A stretch of DNA of 41,543 nt from Oscillospiraceae bacterium Zagget6 (lineage in GTDB: Bacteria > Bacillota > Clostridia > Oscillospirales > Oscillospiraceae), in contig MSHH01000078.1 in the NCBI GenBank assembly GCA_001941075.1, positions 1 through 41,543 of the forward strand, in the 5' to 3' direction. Positions 1 through 7,622 of this stretch are shown in pieces. The notes under the pieces were generated by a model, which saw nothing but the letters and a program-made list of their open reading frames with translations, was not told the origin of the DNA and did no database searches. The first letter of the stretch is position 1. Each line of letters starts with the position of its first letter. Made by a program: the position numbers and the translations under genes.

Positions 1-62
1 TCATAAGCCTATCTTACCACATCTCATTAGAAGTTTAAATGCTTTTGCCCTGCCGCCGCAGA

Positions 63-92
63 TTGACATCCACCCCAGAAAAATGCTATACT
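63..92 (+). promoter_or_regulatory. Promoter of the O-acetylhomoserine sulfhydrylase gene
   Basis: TTGACA at 63-68 and TATACT at 87-92 are separated by 18 bases, a near-consensus sigma-A promoter about 60 bases before the start codon. The short leader has a small hairpin (GGTAG at 120-124 pairing with CTACC at 131-135) just before the Shine-Dalgarno. I see no SAM-responsive riboswitch in the leader, which is too short for one. Confidence 0.7.
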
Positions 93-154
93 CTTTGTGG
101 TGCATCGTTCTAAAAAAAAGGTAGTTTATCCTACCAAAAAGGAAGGTTAGTACC

Positions 155-1441
155 ATGAGCAACTACAAAATCAACACCAAATGCGTCCAGTCCGGCTACA
201 CCCCCGGCAACGGCGAACCCCGCCAGATTCCCATCATCCAGTCTACCACCTTCAAGTACGACACCAGCGAGGACATGGGCAAGCTGTTCGACCTGGAAGC
301 CTCCGGTTACTTCTACACCCGGCTGCAAAACCCTACCAACGACTATGTGGCGGCCAAAATCGCTGACATGGAGGGCGGCACCGCCGGTATGCTGACCTCC
401 TCCGGTCAGGCGGCCAACTTCTTTGCCCTGTTCAACATCTGCGAGTGCGGCAGTCATATCGTGGCCTCCTCCTCCATCTACGGCGGCACCTTCAACCTCA
501 TCTCCGTCACCATGGCGAAAATGGGCATCACCACCACCTTTGTCTCCCCCGACTGCACCGAGGAGGAGTTGGAGGCCGCTTTCCAGGACAACACCCGCGC
601 CGTGTTCGGTGAGACCATCGCCAACCCCGCCCTGACGGTGCTGGACATCGAGAAGTTTGCCAAGGCCGCCCACGCCCACGGGGTGCCCCTCATCGTGGAC
701 AACACCTTCCCCACCCCGGTGAACTGCCGCCCCATCGAGTGGGGCGCGGACATCGTCACCCACTCCACCACCAAGTATATGGACGGCCACGGAGCCGCCG
801 TGGGCGGCGCCATTGTGGACTCTGGTAACTTCGACTGGATGGCCCACGCCGACAAGTTCCCCGGCCTCTGCACCCCGGATGAGTCCTATCACGGCATCAC
901 CTACGCCGAGAAGTTCGGCAAGGAAGGGGCCTTCATCACCAAATGCACCGCCCAGCTCATGCGGGACTTCGGCAGCATCCAGTCCCCCCAGAACGCCTTC
1001 CTGCTGAACCTGGGGCTGGAGTCCCTCCACGTCCGCATGGCCCGCCATGTGGAAAACGGCCGGGCCGTGGCTGAGTTCCTCCAGAACCACCCCAAGGTGG
1101 ACTACGTCATCTACTCCGACCTGCCCGGCGACCCTTACCACGAGCTGGCCCAGAAGTATCTGCCCAACGGCGGCTGCGGCGTGGTGTCCTTCGGACTGAA
1201 GGGAGGACGGGAGGCCGCCAGCGCCTTCATGAAGGGGCTGAAGCTGGCTGCCATCGAGACCCACGTGGCCGACGCCCGCACCTGCTGCCTGAACCCGGCT
1301 TCCTCCACCCACCGCCAGATGAACGACGAGCAGCTGAAAGCCGCCGGCGTCCCCGCCGAGCTGGTGCGGATGTCCTGCGGTCTGGAGGACAAGGACGACC
1401 TCATCGCTGACCTGGCCCAGGCGCTGGACGGCATCGAGTAA
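155..1441 (+). CDS. metY: O-acetylhomoserine sulfhydrylase (PLP-dependent, Cys/Met metabolism family)
   Basis: Expected to make homocysteine from O-acetylhomoserine and sulfide in the cytoplasm, the direct sulfhydrylation route to methionine. The 428-residue product has the full length of the family. It begins with the typical YKINTKCVQSGYTPGNGEPR stretch. It has the PLP-binding lysine in HSTTKYMDGHG (Lys207), the VDNTFPTP segment before it, and a C-terminal HRQMNDEQL-AAG segment with SCGLED that is usual in these enzymes. The ATG at 155 follows GGAAGG at 141-146 and fits the family N-terminus. The gene stands alone between its own promoter and a strong terminator. Related cystathionine gamma-synthases and methionine gamma-lyases share the fold. 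The long QSTTFKYDTSEDMGKLFDLE region and the C-terminus favour the sulfhydrylase. Gene name inferred. Confidence 0.9.
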   Translation: MSNYKINTKCVQSGYTPGNGEPRQIPIIQSTTFKYDTSEDMGKLFDLEASGYFYTRLQNPTNDYVAAKIADMEGGTAGMLTSSGQAANFFALFNICECGSHIVASSSIYGGTFNLISVTMAKMGITTTFVSPDCTEEELEAAFQDNTRAVFGETIANPALTVLDIEKFAKAAHAHGVPLIVDNTFPTPVNCRPIEWGADIVTHSTTKYMDGHGAAVGGAIVDSGNFDWMAHADKFPGLCTPDESYHGITYAEKFGKEGAFITKCTAQLMRDFGSIQSPQNAFLLNLGLESLHVRMARHVENGRAVAEFLQNHPKVDYVIYSDLPGDPYHELAQKYLPNGGCGVVSFGLKGGREAASAFMKGLKLAAIETHVADARTCCLNPASSTHRQMNDEQLKAAGVPAELVRMSCGLEDKDDLIADLAQALDGIE

Positions 1442-1469
1442 GATTCACATTCAAAACGAGAAACGACTC

Positions 1470-1512
1470 CCGCCCAAATCCAACTGGTTTTGTTGGGTTT
1501 GGGCGGATTTTT
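1470..1512 (+). terminator. Rho-independent terminator after metY
   Basis: A 15-bp stem (1470-1484 with 1492-1506, one G-U pair) with a 7-base loop is followed by ATTTTTG. This closes the metY unit before the next promoter. Confidence 0.85.
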
Positions 1513-1611
1513 GCGGTCAGAACAAAAGGCGGCGGGACGGCTGACGGAACCTTTCCAAACCCTTTGCAACCGACAAACTGTAATCTCATAAAAACAATTT
1601 ATCGTATATAC

Positions 1612-1640
1612 TTGACAAAATAGCGGGTGTACGCTATACT
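1612..1640 (+). promoter_or_regulatory. Promoter of the DERQ membrane protein / Xre operon
   Basis: TTGACA at 1612-1617, a 17-base spacer and TATACT at 1635-1640 form a near-perfect promoter. It lies about 70 bases before the first start codon of the three-gene operon. Confidence 0.8.
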
Positions 1641-1711
1641 ATACCCATCCTATAGGAAGCGACTCCTTTCCCCATTCGCAACACCGTATTTTGTCAAGGA
1701 GGACGACGATA

Positions 1712-2218
1712 ATGTATAATCTGGTATTTTTCGGCGCACTGGCTGGAATCGCGGTGCTTTTGGCTGTGACGGCGCTTCTCAATCGCGTCACAAGAGGCAG
1801 GTTCGGCCTGGAGATCGGCGGCGACTACGACGAGCGGCAACAGGCCGCCCGGGGCGTGGCCTACCGCAACGCCTTCTGGACGGTGGTGGGCTACCTGGCC
1901 CTGTTCCAGCTGCTGGACATCTGGAACCCGCCGCTGTATGTGCTGTCCTTTGTGGGGCTGTTCCTGGCGCTGGCGGTGTTCCTGGTCAGCTGCATTGTGC
2001 TGGACGCCTACATCGGCCTGAACGACGACCCCAAAAAGTGGGTCATCTCCAGTTCTGTGCTGCTGGTCGTCAACCTGGTGGGCATCGCCGCCTACTCACC
2101 TACCTTTGATGACCTGCCGGTGACAAATGTGTTCACCGCGGCGCTGCTGGCCGTCATACTGGCAGCGTTTGGCGTGCGAACGCTGCTGCGCCGGACCCAG
2201 ACCGAGGACGAGGAATAA
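1712..2218 (+). CDS. DERQ-motif integral membrane protein (first paralogue)
   Basis: A 168-residue membrane protein with about five hydrophobic segments (roughly residues 3-23, 50-70, 76-102, 110-130 and 138-158) and an acidic C-terminal tail. After the first helix it carries YDERQ followed by GVAYRNAFWTVVGY. A DERQ motif after the first helix is typical of small Firmicutes membrane proteins (DUF2178/DUF3796-like) that often sit beside Xre regulators. Biochemical function is unknown. The open frame could begin at TTG 1691, but AGGAGG at 1697-1702 sits correctly only for ATG 1712. It is the first gene of an operon with a closely similar paralogue and an Xre repressor, so it may be a regulated membrane sensor or stress protein; that is inference. 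Confidence 0.75.
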   Translation: MYNLVFFGALAGIAVLLAVTALLNRVTRGRFGLEIGGDYDERQQAARGVAYRNAFWTVVGYLALFQLLDIWNPPLYVLSFVGLFLALAVFLVSCIVLDAYIGLNDDPKKWVISSSVLLVVNLVGIAAYSPTFDDLPVTNVFTAALLAVILAAFGVRTLLRRTQTEDEE

Positions 2219-2247
2219 ACCCGACCCGTGACATGGAGGATAGTAAG

Positions 2248-2760
2248 ATGAACGTGAATTTGTATCATGCGCTGGGCTTTGCGGCGGGTATCATCGTGAC
2301 GCTGCTCGTGTGCCTGCTGGTCCGGTGCCTCTGGCTGGGGAAGCTGCGCGTCCGCAGCGAGTATGACGAGCGGCAAAAAGCCGCCCAGGGCGTGGCTTAC
2401 CGCAACGCCTTCTGGACGGTGGTGGGTTACATGCTGCTGGGATGGCTTTTGAACCTCTTTGGCGTGGAACTTTCCGCCTCCCCCATCTTCCTGTTTGCCG
2501 GGGTGGTGCTGGGCATTCTGGTCTATGTCGTCAGCTGCATTGTGCTGGACGCCTATATGGGGCTGAACGAAAACCCCCGGTGGTGGGTGGTCGTCACCGC
2601 CGTCCTCGCGGCGGTCAATCTGGTCTGCGCCCTGTGCAACATCCACAACGGCGCTGTATGGACGGCCAACCTGCTCTGCGGGCTGCTGCTGGTCGCCGTT
2701 CTCATCACTTTTTGCGTGCGGGCGCTGCTGCGGCCAAACCGGGAGGAGGACGAGGAATGA
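2248..2760 (+). CDS. DERQ-motif integral membrane protein (second paralogue)
   Basis: A 170-residue protein sharing with its upstream neighbour the YDERQ motif, the GVAYRNAFWTVVGY helix and the VSCIVLDAY-GLN segment, so the pair arose by tandem duplication. Hydrophobic segments lie near residues 6-28, 56-76, 80-102, 112-130 and 138-156, with an acidic EEDEE tail. The frame opens at ATG 2233, but GGAGGA at 2235-2240 favours ATG 2248. Its stop overlaps the start of the downstream regulator (ATGA), so the two are translationally coupled. No function is known. Confidence 0.75.
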   Translation: MNVNLYHALGFAAGIIVTLLVCLLVRCLWLGKLRVRSEYDERQKAAQGVAYRNAFWTVVGYMLLGWLLNLFGVELSASPIFLFAGVVLGILVYVVSCIVLDAYMGLNENPRWWVVVTAVLAAVNLVCALCNIHNGAVWTANLLCGLLLVAVLITFCVRALLRPNREEDEE

Positions 2761-2951
2761 AGAATCTGCGCCTCAAGGCGGCACGGGCAGCCAAGGACCT
2801 CTCCCAGCAGGCCCTGGCGGACCTCGTGGGAGTTTCCCGCCAGACCATCAACGGCATCGAAAAAGGCTCCTACAACCCCACCATCCGGCTGTGCATCGCC
2901 ATTTGCAAAGCGCTGGACAAGACGCTGGACGAGCTGTTTTGGGAGGAGTGA
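2757..2951 (+). CDS. Small Xre-family transcriptional regulator
   Basis: A 64-residue protein consisting almost wholly of one Cro/C1-type helix-turn-helix. The DLSQQALADLVGVSRQTIN region forms the two recognition helices, followed by GSYNPTIRLCIAICKALDKTLDELF. It belongs to the compact YozG/Xre group with no ligand domain. It overlaps the preceding membrane gene by four bases (ATGA) and is translationally coupled to it. In this arrangement the regulator probably controls its own operon; that is inference. The start is fixed by the overlap and by the upstream GGAGGAGGA. Confidence 0.9.
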   Translation: MKNLRLKAARAAKDLSQQALADLVGVSRQTINGIEKGSYNPTIRLCIAICKALDKTLDELFWEE

Positions 2952-2964
2952 CAATGTGCAATGA

Positions 2965-2990
2965 AAACAGCCCCCGCAGGGGCGCGCAAA
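2965..2990. terminator. Bidirectional terminator between convergent genes
   Basis: GCCCCCGCAGGGGC (2970-2983) forms a compact hairpin preceded by AAAA, which reads as TTTT on the minus strand. It lies in the 67-base gap between the Xre gene and the convergent acetyltransferase gene. The same gap holds the short CAATGTGCAATG word (2952-2963) found again near 30.5 and 37.8 kb. Confidence 0.5.
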
Positions 2991-3018
2991 AAGGCGTATC
3001 CCCGTGGGGCCGTTGCGT

Positions 3019-3519
3019 TTACCCCTCCACGGGGAGGGTATACACAAAGTCGTCCATATAAAAGCCGCCGCCGATGTCGTTTTTGACTTCGCCGGTTTTC
3101 ACGAAGCCCATGATTTCATAAACATAAATCGCGTTGTTGTGCCGGTTGACGTTCAGCGTGACGGCGGAGAGACCGCCCTCTCTGGCCTTGTCCACCACAA
3201 AGGCCAGCATCTCTCTGGCGTAGCCTCTCCCCCGCTGCTCCTTTTTCAGGTAGAACTTGCTCAGGTACAGCTCGTTCCCCCTGGGGTAGAAGGCCAGAAA
3301 GCCCAGCCGTTCCCCGCCGTCGCCTTCCACGAAATAATACTGATACCCCTGGGCCAGCTGTTCCCGCAGGGCGGGGACCGACTGGAACTTTTCAATCATG
3401 TAGTCATTCTGTGCGGGGCCGATGATGGGGTCGAAGTGTTCCTTGACAATGCCCGTGGCCAGGGCGGACAGCTGCCCGATGGCGGCGTCCTGACCGGACA
3501 AAATTTGTGTGAAAATCAT
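3019..3519 (-). CDS. GNAT family N-acetyltransferase
   Basis: A 166-residue single-domain GNAT protein that should transfer an acetyl group from acetyl-CoA to an amine; the substrate cannot be read from sequence. The acetyl-CoA loop is visible as KKEQRGRGYAREML (Q-x-x-G-x-G/A motif), preceded by the ELYLSKFYL strand. A C-terminal NNAIYVYEIMGFVKTGEV segment is typical of motif B. The start ATG overlaps the stop of the upstream AraC gene by four bases and has GGGAGG in front, so the two form one leftward operon. Its position beside the decarboxylase locus may be incidental. Confidence 0.85.
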   Translation of the reverse strand: MIFTQILSGQDAAIGQLSALATGIVKEHFDPIIGPAQNDYMIEKFQSVPALREQLAQGYQYYFVEGDGGERLGFLAFYPRGNELYLSKFYLKKEQRGRGYAREMLAFVVDKAREGGLSAVTLNVNRHNNAIYVYEIMGFVKTGEVKNDIGGGFYMDDFVYTLPVEG

Positions 3520-4595
3520 GTCGCGCCTCCCTCAGCCGGGACGAACTCAAACAGTGACAGGTCCCCGGTGGTGTGGATGTCCGCGTCGGTGGCGCGGTAC
3601 TCCATGGGCGTCATACCGAACTGCTGGCGGAACTTGGTGTAGAAAAAGTGCAGGTTGGAGTAGCCGCACAGGGCGGCGATCTCCTGCACCGACAGATCCG
3701 AGTGGCGGAGATAGTGACAGGTCTGCTCCATCCGGGCGGCGGTGACCAGGTCCCCGAAGGTGTAGCCCGTCCGCTTTTTGATGAGGGCGCTGAGGTATTT
3801 GGCGTTGTAGTGGAACTCCCGGGCCAGCTGCTCCAGATTACAGTTGGCGCAGTGGGTTTGGATGTACATCAAAACGGCCTGCATGTCCGTCCGGCTGGCG
3901 GAGACGATTTGGCTGTCCTGACAGCGCATGAACAGGATAAAAAAGGTCTGGATGTAGTTTTCCACCAGCTTGTCCCGGCAGGGAGAGGGGTCCAGAAACT
4001 CACAGAACAGATCCTCAAACAGGTTTTTCATCTTGTCGTCCTGGCTGTAATCTGCGATAATATAGGAGAAGCCGGATTTGGGGCTCATCAGCGTCCGGGT
4101 CAGGAAGGAGGCCACCGGGCCGTTGCCCGCCAGGTCGTAAAGCAGCTCCCGGCTGAGGAACTCCCGCTCCAGCTGAAGGCCCAGAATGATGTCGTCCTCC
4201 CCGGCGATCTCAAAGGAGTGGGTCACCTCGGCGTTCATCAGGTAGAATTGCCCCTCGGTCAGCACGAACTCTTTGTCCGGCAGGTGCAGCGTCAGGTGGC
4301 CGGAGTAGACGTAGTTGACGCTGATGAACTCGGTGGTGTGCATGGGCAGCCGGGTGAACCGGGTGTGGATGATGAGCCGCAGGCACTCACCCAGCCGGGA
4401 CCGGAGCCACAGGATATTTTTCCGGTTTTGCTCCACCATGGAGGCGCTGGTGAAGCGATAGGTGCCGTGCCGTCCCTTTTTGTTCAGGAAGGTGTCCTCA
4501 CAGAGGGTATTTCCCTGCTGCTCCATCTGGCGTTTCAGCTCCTGTTCCCGTTCGGTCAGGGGAAAAACCGCCTGACGGAAGGCAGCTCTGTCCAT
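3516..4595 (-). CDS. AraC-family transcriptional regulator
   Basis: A 359-residue regulator. The N-terminal half (about residues 60-170) looks like a cupin-type ligand-binding domain (HTTEFISVNYVYSGHLTL followed by GQFYLMNAEVTHSF). The C-terminal ~100 residues are a double helix-turn-helix of AraC type (LEQLAREFHYNAKYLSALIK, then SVQEIAALCGYSNLHFFYTK, ending FGMTPMEYRA). The frame extends 21 residues upstream, but GGAGGG five bases before ATG 4595 marks that start. It is divergent to the LpdC-like decarboxylase gene, which suggests it responds to an aromatic acid and switches that gene on. The perfect inverted repeat at 4661-4700 between them is a candidate site. The regulatory link is inference. 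Confidence 0.85.
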   Translation of the reverse strand: MDRAAFRQAVFPLTEREQELKRQMEQQGNTLCEDTFLNKKGRHGTYRFTSASMVEQNRKNILWLRSRLGECLRLIIHTRFTRLPMHTTEFISVNYVYSGHLTLHLPDKEFVLTEGQFYLMNAEVTHSFEIAGEDDIILGLQLEREFLSRELLYDLAGNGPVASFLTRTLMSPKSGFSYIIADYSQDDKMKNLFEDLFCEFLDPSPCRDKLVENYIQTFFILFMRCQDSQIVSASRTDMQAVLMYIQTHCANCNLEQLAREFHYNAKYLSALIKKRTGYTFGDLVTAARMEQTCHYLRHSDLSVQEIAALCGYSNLHFFYTKFRQQFGMTPMEYRATDADIHTTGDLSLFEFVPAEGGAT

Positions 4596-4656
4596 AAAAT
4601 CCCTCCATTTCCCAAGAAACACACACAAAAACAATAAAAGCAGGATATTCGCCATC

Positions 4657-4700
4657 ATTATAGTGGAAAAATGTCATTTATAAAATATACTTTTCCACTA
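4657..4700. promoter_or_regulatory. Perfect inverted repeat operator candidate with a leftward -10 box
   Basis: TAGTGGAAAA at 4661-4670 and its exact reverse complement TTTTCCACTA at 4691-4700 are 20 bases apart (centres 30 bases apart, about three helical turns). A minus-strand TATAAT (4657-4662) overlaps the left arm. Protein bound here would therefore cover the promoter of the AraC-GNAT unit. It could be an operator for the AraC protein or for an unlinked dimeric regulator. The rest of 4701-4846 shows no further feature I can name. Confidence 0.55.
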
Positions 4701-4846
4701 AAATTGTTAGTATACAAGTAGCCACAACTGTGCAAATTTACGAAGAACAGTTAGGAGCTTTCCTCTTCACCGCGCAGATGTGAGCTGCACCCAGCTTTCC
4801 CTTTTTCTTCATTCCTCTTTGGAATCGGTTCGGGGGAAAAACGGAA

Positions 4847-4875
4847 TTGCTTGTCGAATTGTTTTAAAATACAAT
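4847..4875 (+). promoter_or_regulatory. Promoter of the LpdC-like decarboxylase gene
   Basis: TTGCTT (4847-4852), a 17-base spacer and TACAAT (4870-4875) lie about 60 bases before the start codon. The -35 box is imperfect, as expected for an activated promoter. Confidence 0.5.
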
Positions 4876-4935
4876 GGGTACAAGGCCAAATCCTTTGGGC
4901 AAAAAGACGAAACAACATAAAAGGAGGATTTCATT

Positions 4936-6411
4936 ATGTCTAAGGTAAATGATCTGCGCTCCGCTCTGGAGCTGCTGAAAACCCTGCCGGGTCAGCTGGT
5001 GGAGACCGACGTCGAAGCCGATCCCGTAGCTGAAATTTCCGGCGTATACCGCTATGTGGGCGCCGGCGGCACCGTGGAGCGTCCCACCCGCGAGGGTCCC
5101 GCGATGGTGTTCAACAATGTCAAGGGTCATCCCGGCGCGAAAGTCGTCACCGGCCTGCTGGCCAGCCGTAAGCGCGTGGGCGCGCTGCTGGACTGCCCGC
5201 CGGAGAAGCTGGGCTTCCTGCTGAAGGACAGCGTGGACAACCCCATCCCGCCCGTCACCATCCCCAACGAGCAGGCCAAGTGCCAGGAAGTGGTCCATCT
5301 GGCCACCGACCCCGGCTTTGACGTGCGCAAGCTGGTCCCCGCCCCCACCAACACTGAGGAGGACGCCGGCCCCTACATCACCATGGGCATGGTCTATGCC
5401 GCCAGCCCTGAGACCGGTATCACCGACGTTACCATCCACCGTATGTGCCTCCAGAGCGAGGATGAGATCTCCATCTACATTATGCCCGGCGGCCGTCACA
5501 TCGGCGCTTTCTTCAACGAGGCCGAGGCCCGCAACGAGCCGCTGCCCGTCTCCATCTCCATCGGCGTAGACCCCGCCATCGAAATCGCCTCCTGCTTCGA
5601 GCCGCCAACGACCCCTCTGGGCTATGACGAGCTGCAAGCCGCCGGCGCTATCCGCAAGGCCCCTGTGGAGCTGACCAAGTGCCTGACCATCAACGGCAAG
5701 GCCATCGCCAACGCCGAGTACGTCATCGAGGGCGAGATCCTCCCCGGCCGCCGCATCCGTGAGGACGTGAACTCCAACACCGGCAAGGCCATGCCTGAGT
5801 TCCCCGGCTACAACGGACCCGCCAACCCCGCCCTGCCCGTCATCAAGGTCAAGGCCGTCACCACCCGCAAGAACCCCATCATGCAGAGCTGCATCGGCCC
5901 GTCCGAGGAGCACGTCTCCATGGCCGGTATCCCCACCGAGGCCAGCATCCTGTTCATGGTCGAGCGCGCTATGCCCGGCATGGTCAAGAACGTCTACTGC
6001 TGCTCCTCCGGCGGCGGCAAGTTCATCGCCATCCTCCAGTTCAAGAAGAACCTGGCCAGCGACGAGGGCCGTCAGCGTCAGGCCGCTCTGTTGGCGTTCA
6101 GCGCCTTTGCGGAGTTGAAGTATGTGTTCCTTGTGGACGAGGACGTGGACCCCTTCGACCTGAACGACGTCATTTGGGCCATGACCACCCGGTTCCAGGC
6201 GGACACCGACCTCATCATGCTGCCCGGCGTCATGAGCCACCCGCTGAACCCCTGCAACAACCCCGCTTACTCCCCCAACATCCGCACCCGCGGCATCGCC
6301 ACCAAGGTCATCTTCGACTGCACCGTGCCCTTCGACCAGAAGGACCGCTTCCAGCGCGCCCAGTTCAAGAAGCTGGACCCGAAGAAGTGGCTGCCTGACT
6401 TCGACTTTTAA
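4936..6411 (+). CDS. UbiD-family hydroxyarylic acid decarboxylase, LpdC/BsdC-like
   Basis: A 491-residue prenyl-FMN-dependent decarboxylase. It resembles LpdC, the gallate/protocatechuate decarboxylase subunit of Lactiplantibacillus plantarum, as I remember it. Shared stretches are SGVYRYVGAGGTVERPT, EGPAMVFNNVKG, APTNTEEDAGPYIT, DVTIHRM and YIMPGGRHIGAF, plus TGKAMPEFPGY and GPSEEHVSMAGIPTEASIL. The AEYVIEGEI segment (Glu261, Glu265, Glu267) lies in the UbiD active-site region. Length is normal. AAGGAGG at 4921-4927 fixes the start. The window also encodes the UbiX cofactor enzyme and an LpdD-like protein, completing a B-C-D set. The likely reaction is non-oxidative loss of CO2 from a phenolic acid such as gallate, protocatechuate or vanillate; the substrate cannot be read from sequence. 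Unlike the classical bsdBCD order, the C gene comes first and is split from B and D. Confidence 0.9.
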   Translation: MSKVNDLRSALELLKTLPGQLVETDVEADPVAEISGVYRYVGAGGTVERPTREGPAMVFNNVKGHPGAKVVTGLLASRKRVGALLDCPPEKLGFLLKDSVDNPIPPVTIPNEQAKCQEVVHLATDPGFDVRKLVPAPTNTEEDAGPYITMGMVYAASPETGITDVTIHRMCLQSEDEISIYIMPGGRHIGAFFNEAEARNEPLPVSISIGVDPAIEIASCFEPPTTPLGYDELQAAGAIRKAPVELTKCLTINGKAIANAEYVIEGEILPGRRIREDVNSNTGKAMPEFPGYNGPANPALPVIKVKAVTTRKNPIMQSCIGPSEEHVSMAGIPTEASILFMVERAMPGMVKNVYCCSSGGGKFIAILQFKKNLASDEGRQRQAALLAFSAFAELKYVFLVDEDVDPFDLNDVIWAMTTRFQADTDLIMLPGVMSHPLNPCNNPAYSPNIRTRGIATKVIFDCTVPFDQKDRFQRAQFKKLDPKKWLPDFDF

Positions 6412-6441
6412 TCGGTAACAACCTGATAAATGAGTTTCCCT

Positions 6442-6472
6442 GGCGGGCGGGGCTTGCCCGGCCCCGTCCGCC
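6442..6472 (+). other. GC-rich hairpin between lpdC-like and DUF554 genes
   Basis: Twelve-base arms GGCGGGCGGGGC (6442-6453) and GCCCCGTCCGCC (6461-6472) pair with one G-U across a 7-base loop. There is no T-run, so it is more likely an mRNA processing or stability element, or a leaky attenuator, than a full terminator. Confidence 0.5.
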
Positions 6473-6520
6473 CTCGTTCCTATCGCATTTGCACCTATAG
6501 AGGAGAAAAGAGGCATTTTT

Positions 6521-7261
6521 ATGCCAATTGGTGTTATCATCGACTCTCTCGCCGTTGTCATCGGCGGTGTGCTGGGCGCGCTCTTTGGGAAGTACCTGAA
6601 AGAGGACTTTAAGGCTCAGCTCAACATGATTTTCGGCTGCTGCTCCATGTGCATGGGCATCAGCACCATCGTCCTGATGGAGAATATGCCCGCCGTGGTG
6701 TTCTCCGTCATCATCGGCACCGCCATCGGCCTTGCCATCCACTTTGGCCAGCTGGTCAACAAGGGCGGCGTGGCCATGCAGGGTGTGGTCTCCAAGTTTG
6801 TCCACACCAACAGCGACCTGTCTGAGGAAGAGTTCACCGCCACCCTGGTGACCATCATCGTCCTGTTCTGTGCCAGCGGCACGGGCATCTATGGCTCCAT
6901 CGTCGCCGGTATGACCGCTGACAACAGCATCATGATCTCCAAGTCCATCCTGGACCTGTTCACTGCCATGATCTTCGCCTGCAACCTGGGCCTGGTGGTC
7001 TCTCTGATCGCTGTTCCGCAGTTTATCATCTTCCTGGTGCTGTTCCTCTGCGCCGGGCTTATCTACCCCATGACCACCCCCACCATGATCAACGACTTCA
7101 AAGCCTGCGGCGGCTTCCTGATGCTGGCCACCGGCTTCCGTATGATCAAGGTCAAGATGTTCCCCACCGCAGACATGATACCAGCGATGGTCATTGTTAT
7201 GCCCATTAGCTGGTTCTGGGTCACATACGTCTCCCCTGCCGTGGCTGCCCTGGCGGGTTAA
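6521..7261 (+). CDS. DUF554 family membrane protein
   Basis: A 246-residue integral membrane protein beginning MPIGVIIDSLAVVIGGVLGA, the recognisable start of the DUF554 (YdfK/YqgA-like) family, with about seven hydrophobic segments. Family function is not established; a transport role is often guessed. It lies between the decarboxylase and the UbiX gene, so it may move the phenolic substrate or its product; that is inference from position only. AGGAG at 6501-6505 and GAGG at 6510-6513 precede ATG 6521. The gene probably shares the decarboxylase promoter, since the 109-base gap has a hairpin but no convincing new promoter. Confidence 0.85.
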   Translation: MPIGVIIDSLAVVIGGVLGALFGKYLKEDFKAQLNMIFGCCSMCMGISTIVLMENMPAVVFSVIIGTAIGLAIHFGQLVNKGGVAMQGVVSKFVHTNSDLSEEEFTATLVTIIVLFCASGTGIYGSIVAGMTADNSIMISKSILDLFTAMIFACNLGLVVSLIAVPQFIIFLVLFLCAGLIYPMTTPTMINDFKACGGFLMLATGFRMIKVKMFPTADMIPAMVIVMPISWFWVTYVSPAVAALAG

Positions 7262-7567
7262 GCTCCTTTCCTTTTCGCTGTTGCGGTCCCTCTCCGCGGA
7301 GGGGGACCGCAACGAACCTCACCGCACATTCAGGCTGAATGTGCGCCCGGGTCAAATCAGTCAATGAAGTTGCGTGGAGTTCCCTCCTGCGAAAATACGC
7401 TTTGACAGTTTTCTGCGGCCTTTCTCTGCGGAGAGAGGCCGCTGTTTTCATAACGGATGGATCCCCGCAGGAAAAGCCGCGCTGGAACACCTTTTCCGCA
7501 AAAAGCAAGGGGGTTCACCCAACAAAAAATAATTCTCGTAAAGGTCGAAAATTGAGGAAAAATAGGG
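7262..7567 (+). other. Gene-free leader region with three strong hairpins
   Basis: No gene is supported here. Three hairpins follow each other. 7280-7295 pairs with 7298-7313 (16 bp, one wobble). GCACATTCAG at 7324-7333 pairs with 7335-7344, a perfect 10-bp arm with almost no loop. 7415-7426 pairs with 7431-7442, followed by TGTTTTCA. The third is the best terminator candidate for the lpdC-DUF554 unit. The second is so short-looped that it may be a DNA palindrome rather than an RNA hairpin. Confidence 0.5.
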
Positions 7568-7596
7568 TAGGCAAATCTATTAATTTACGTTATACT
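7568..7596 (+). promoter_or_regulatory. Candidate promoter of the ubiX gene
   Basis: TATACT at 7591-7596 is a good -10 box. The -35 position 17 bases upstream (TAGGCA, 7568-7573) is poor, so this may be an activated promoter. Confidence 0.45.
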
Positions 7597-7622
7597 TATA
7601 GCCTAAGTTGGAAGGAGCAACT

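Noticed and set aside
1-154. SAM or T-box riboswitch before metY
   Set aside because: The promoter lies only about 60 bases before the start codon, leaving no room; no conserved S-box or T-box sequences are present.
131-1312. Long minus-strand open frame (393 codons) opposite the sulfhydrylase gene
   Set aside because: Low-complexity Gly/Val/His-rich translation without family features or ribosome site; a shadow of a GC-rich gene on the other strand.
4864-6561. 565-codon minus-strand open frame opposite the UbiD-family gene
   Set aside because: The plus-strand protein is a clear full-length family member with a good ribosome site; the opposite frame has the composition of an antisense shadow.
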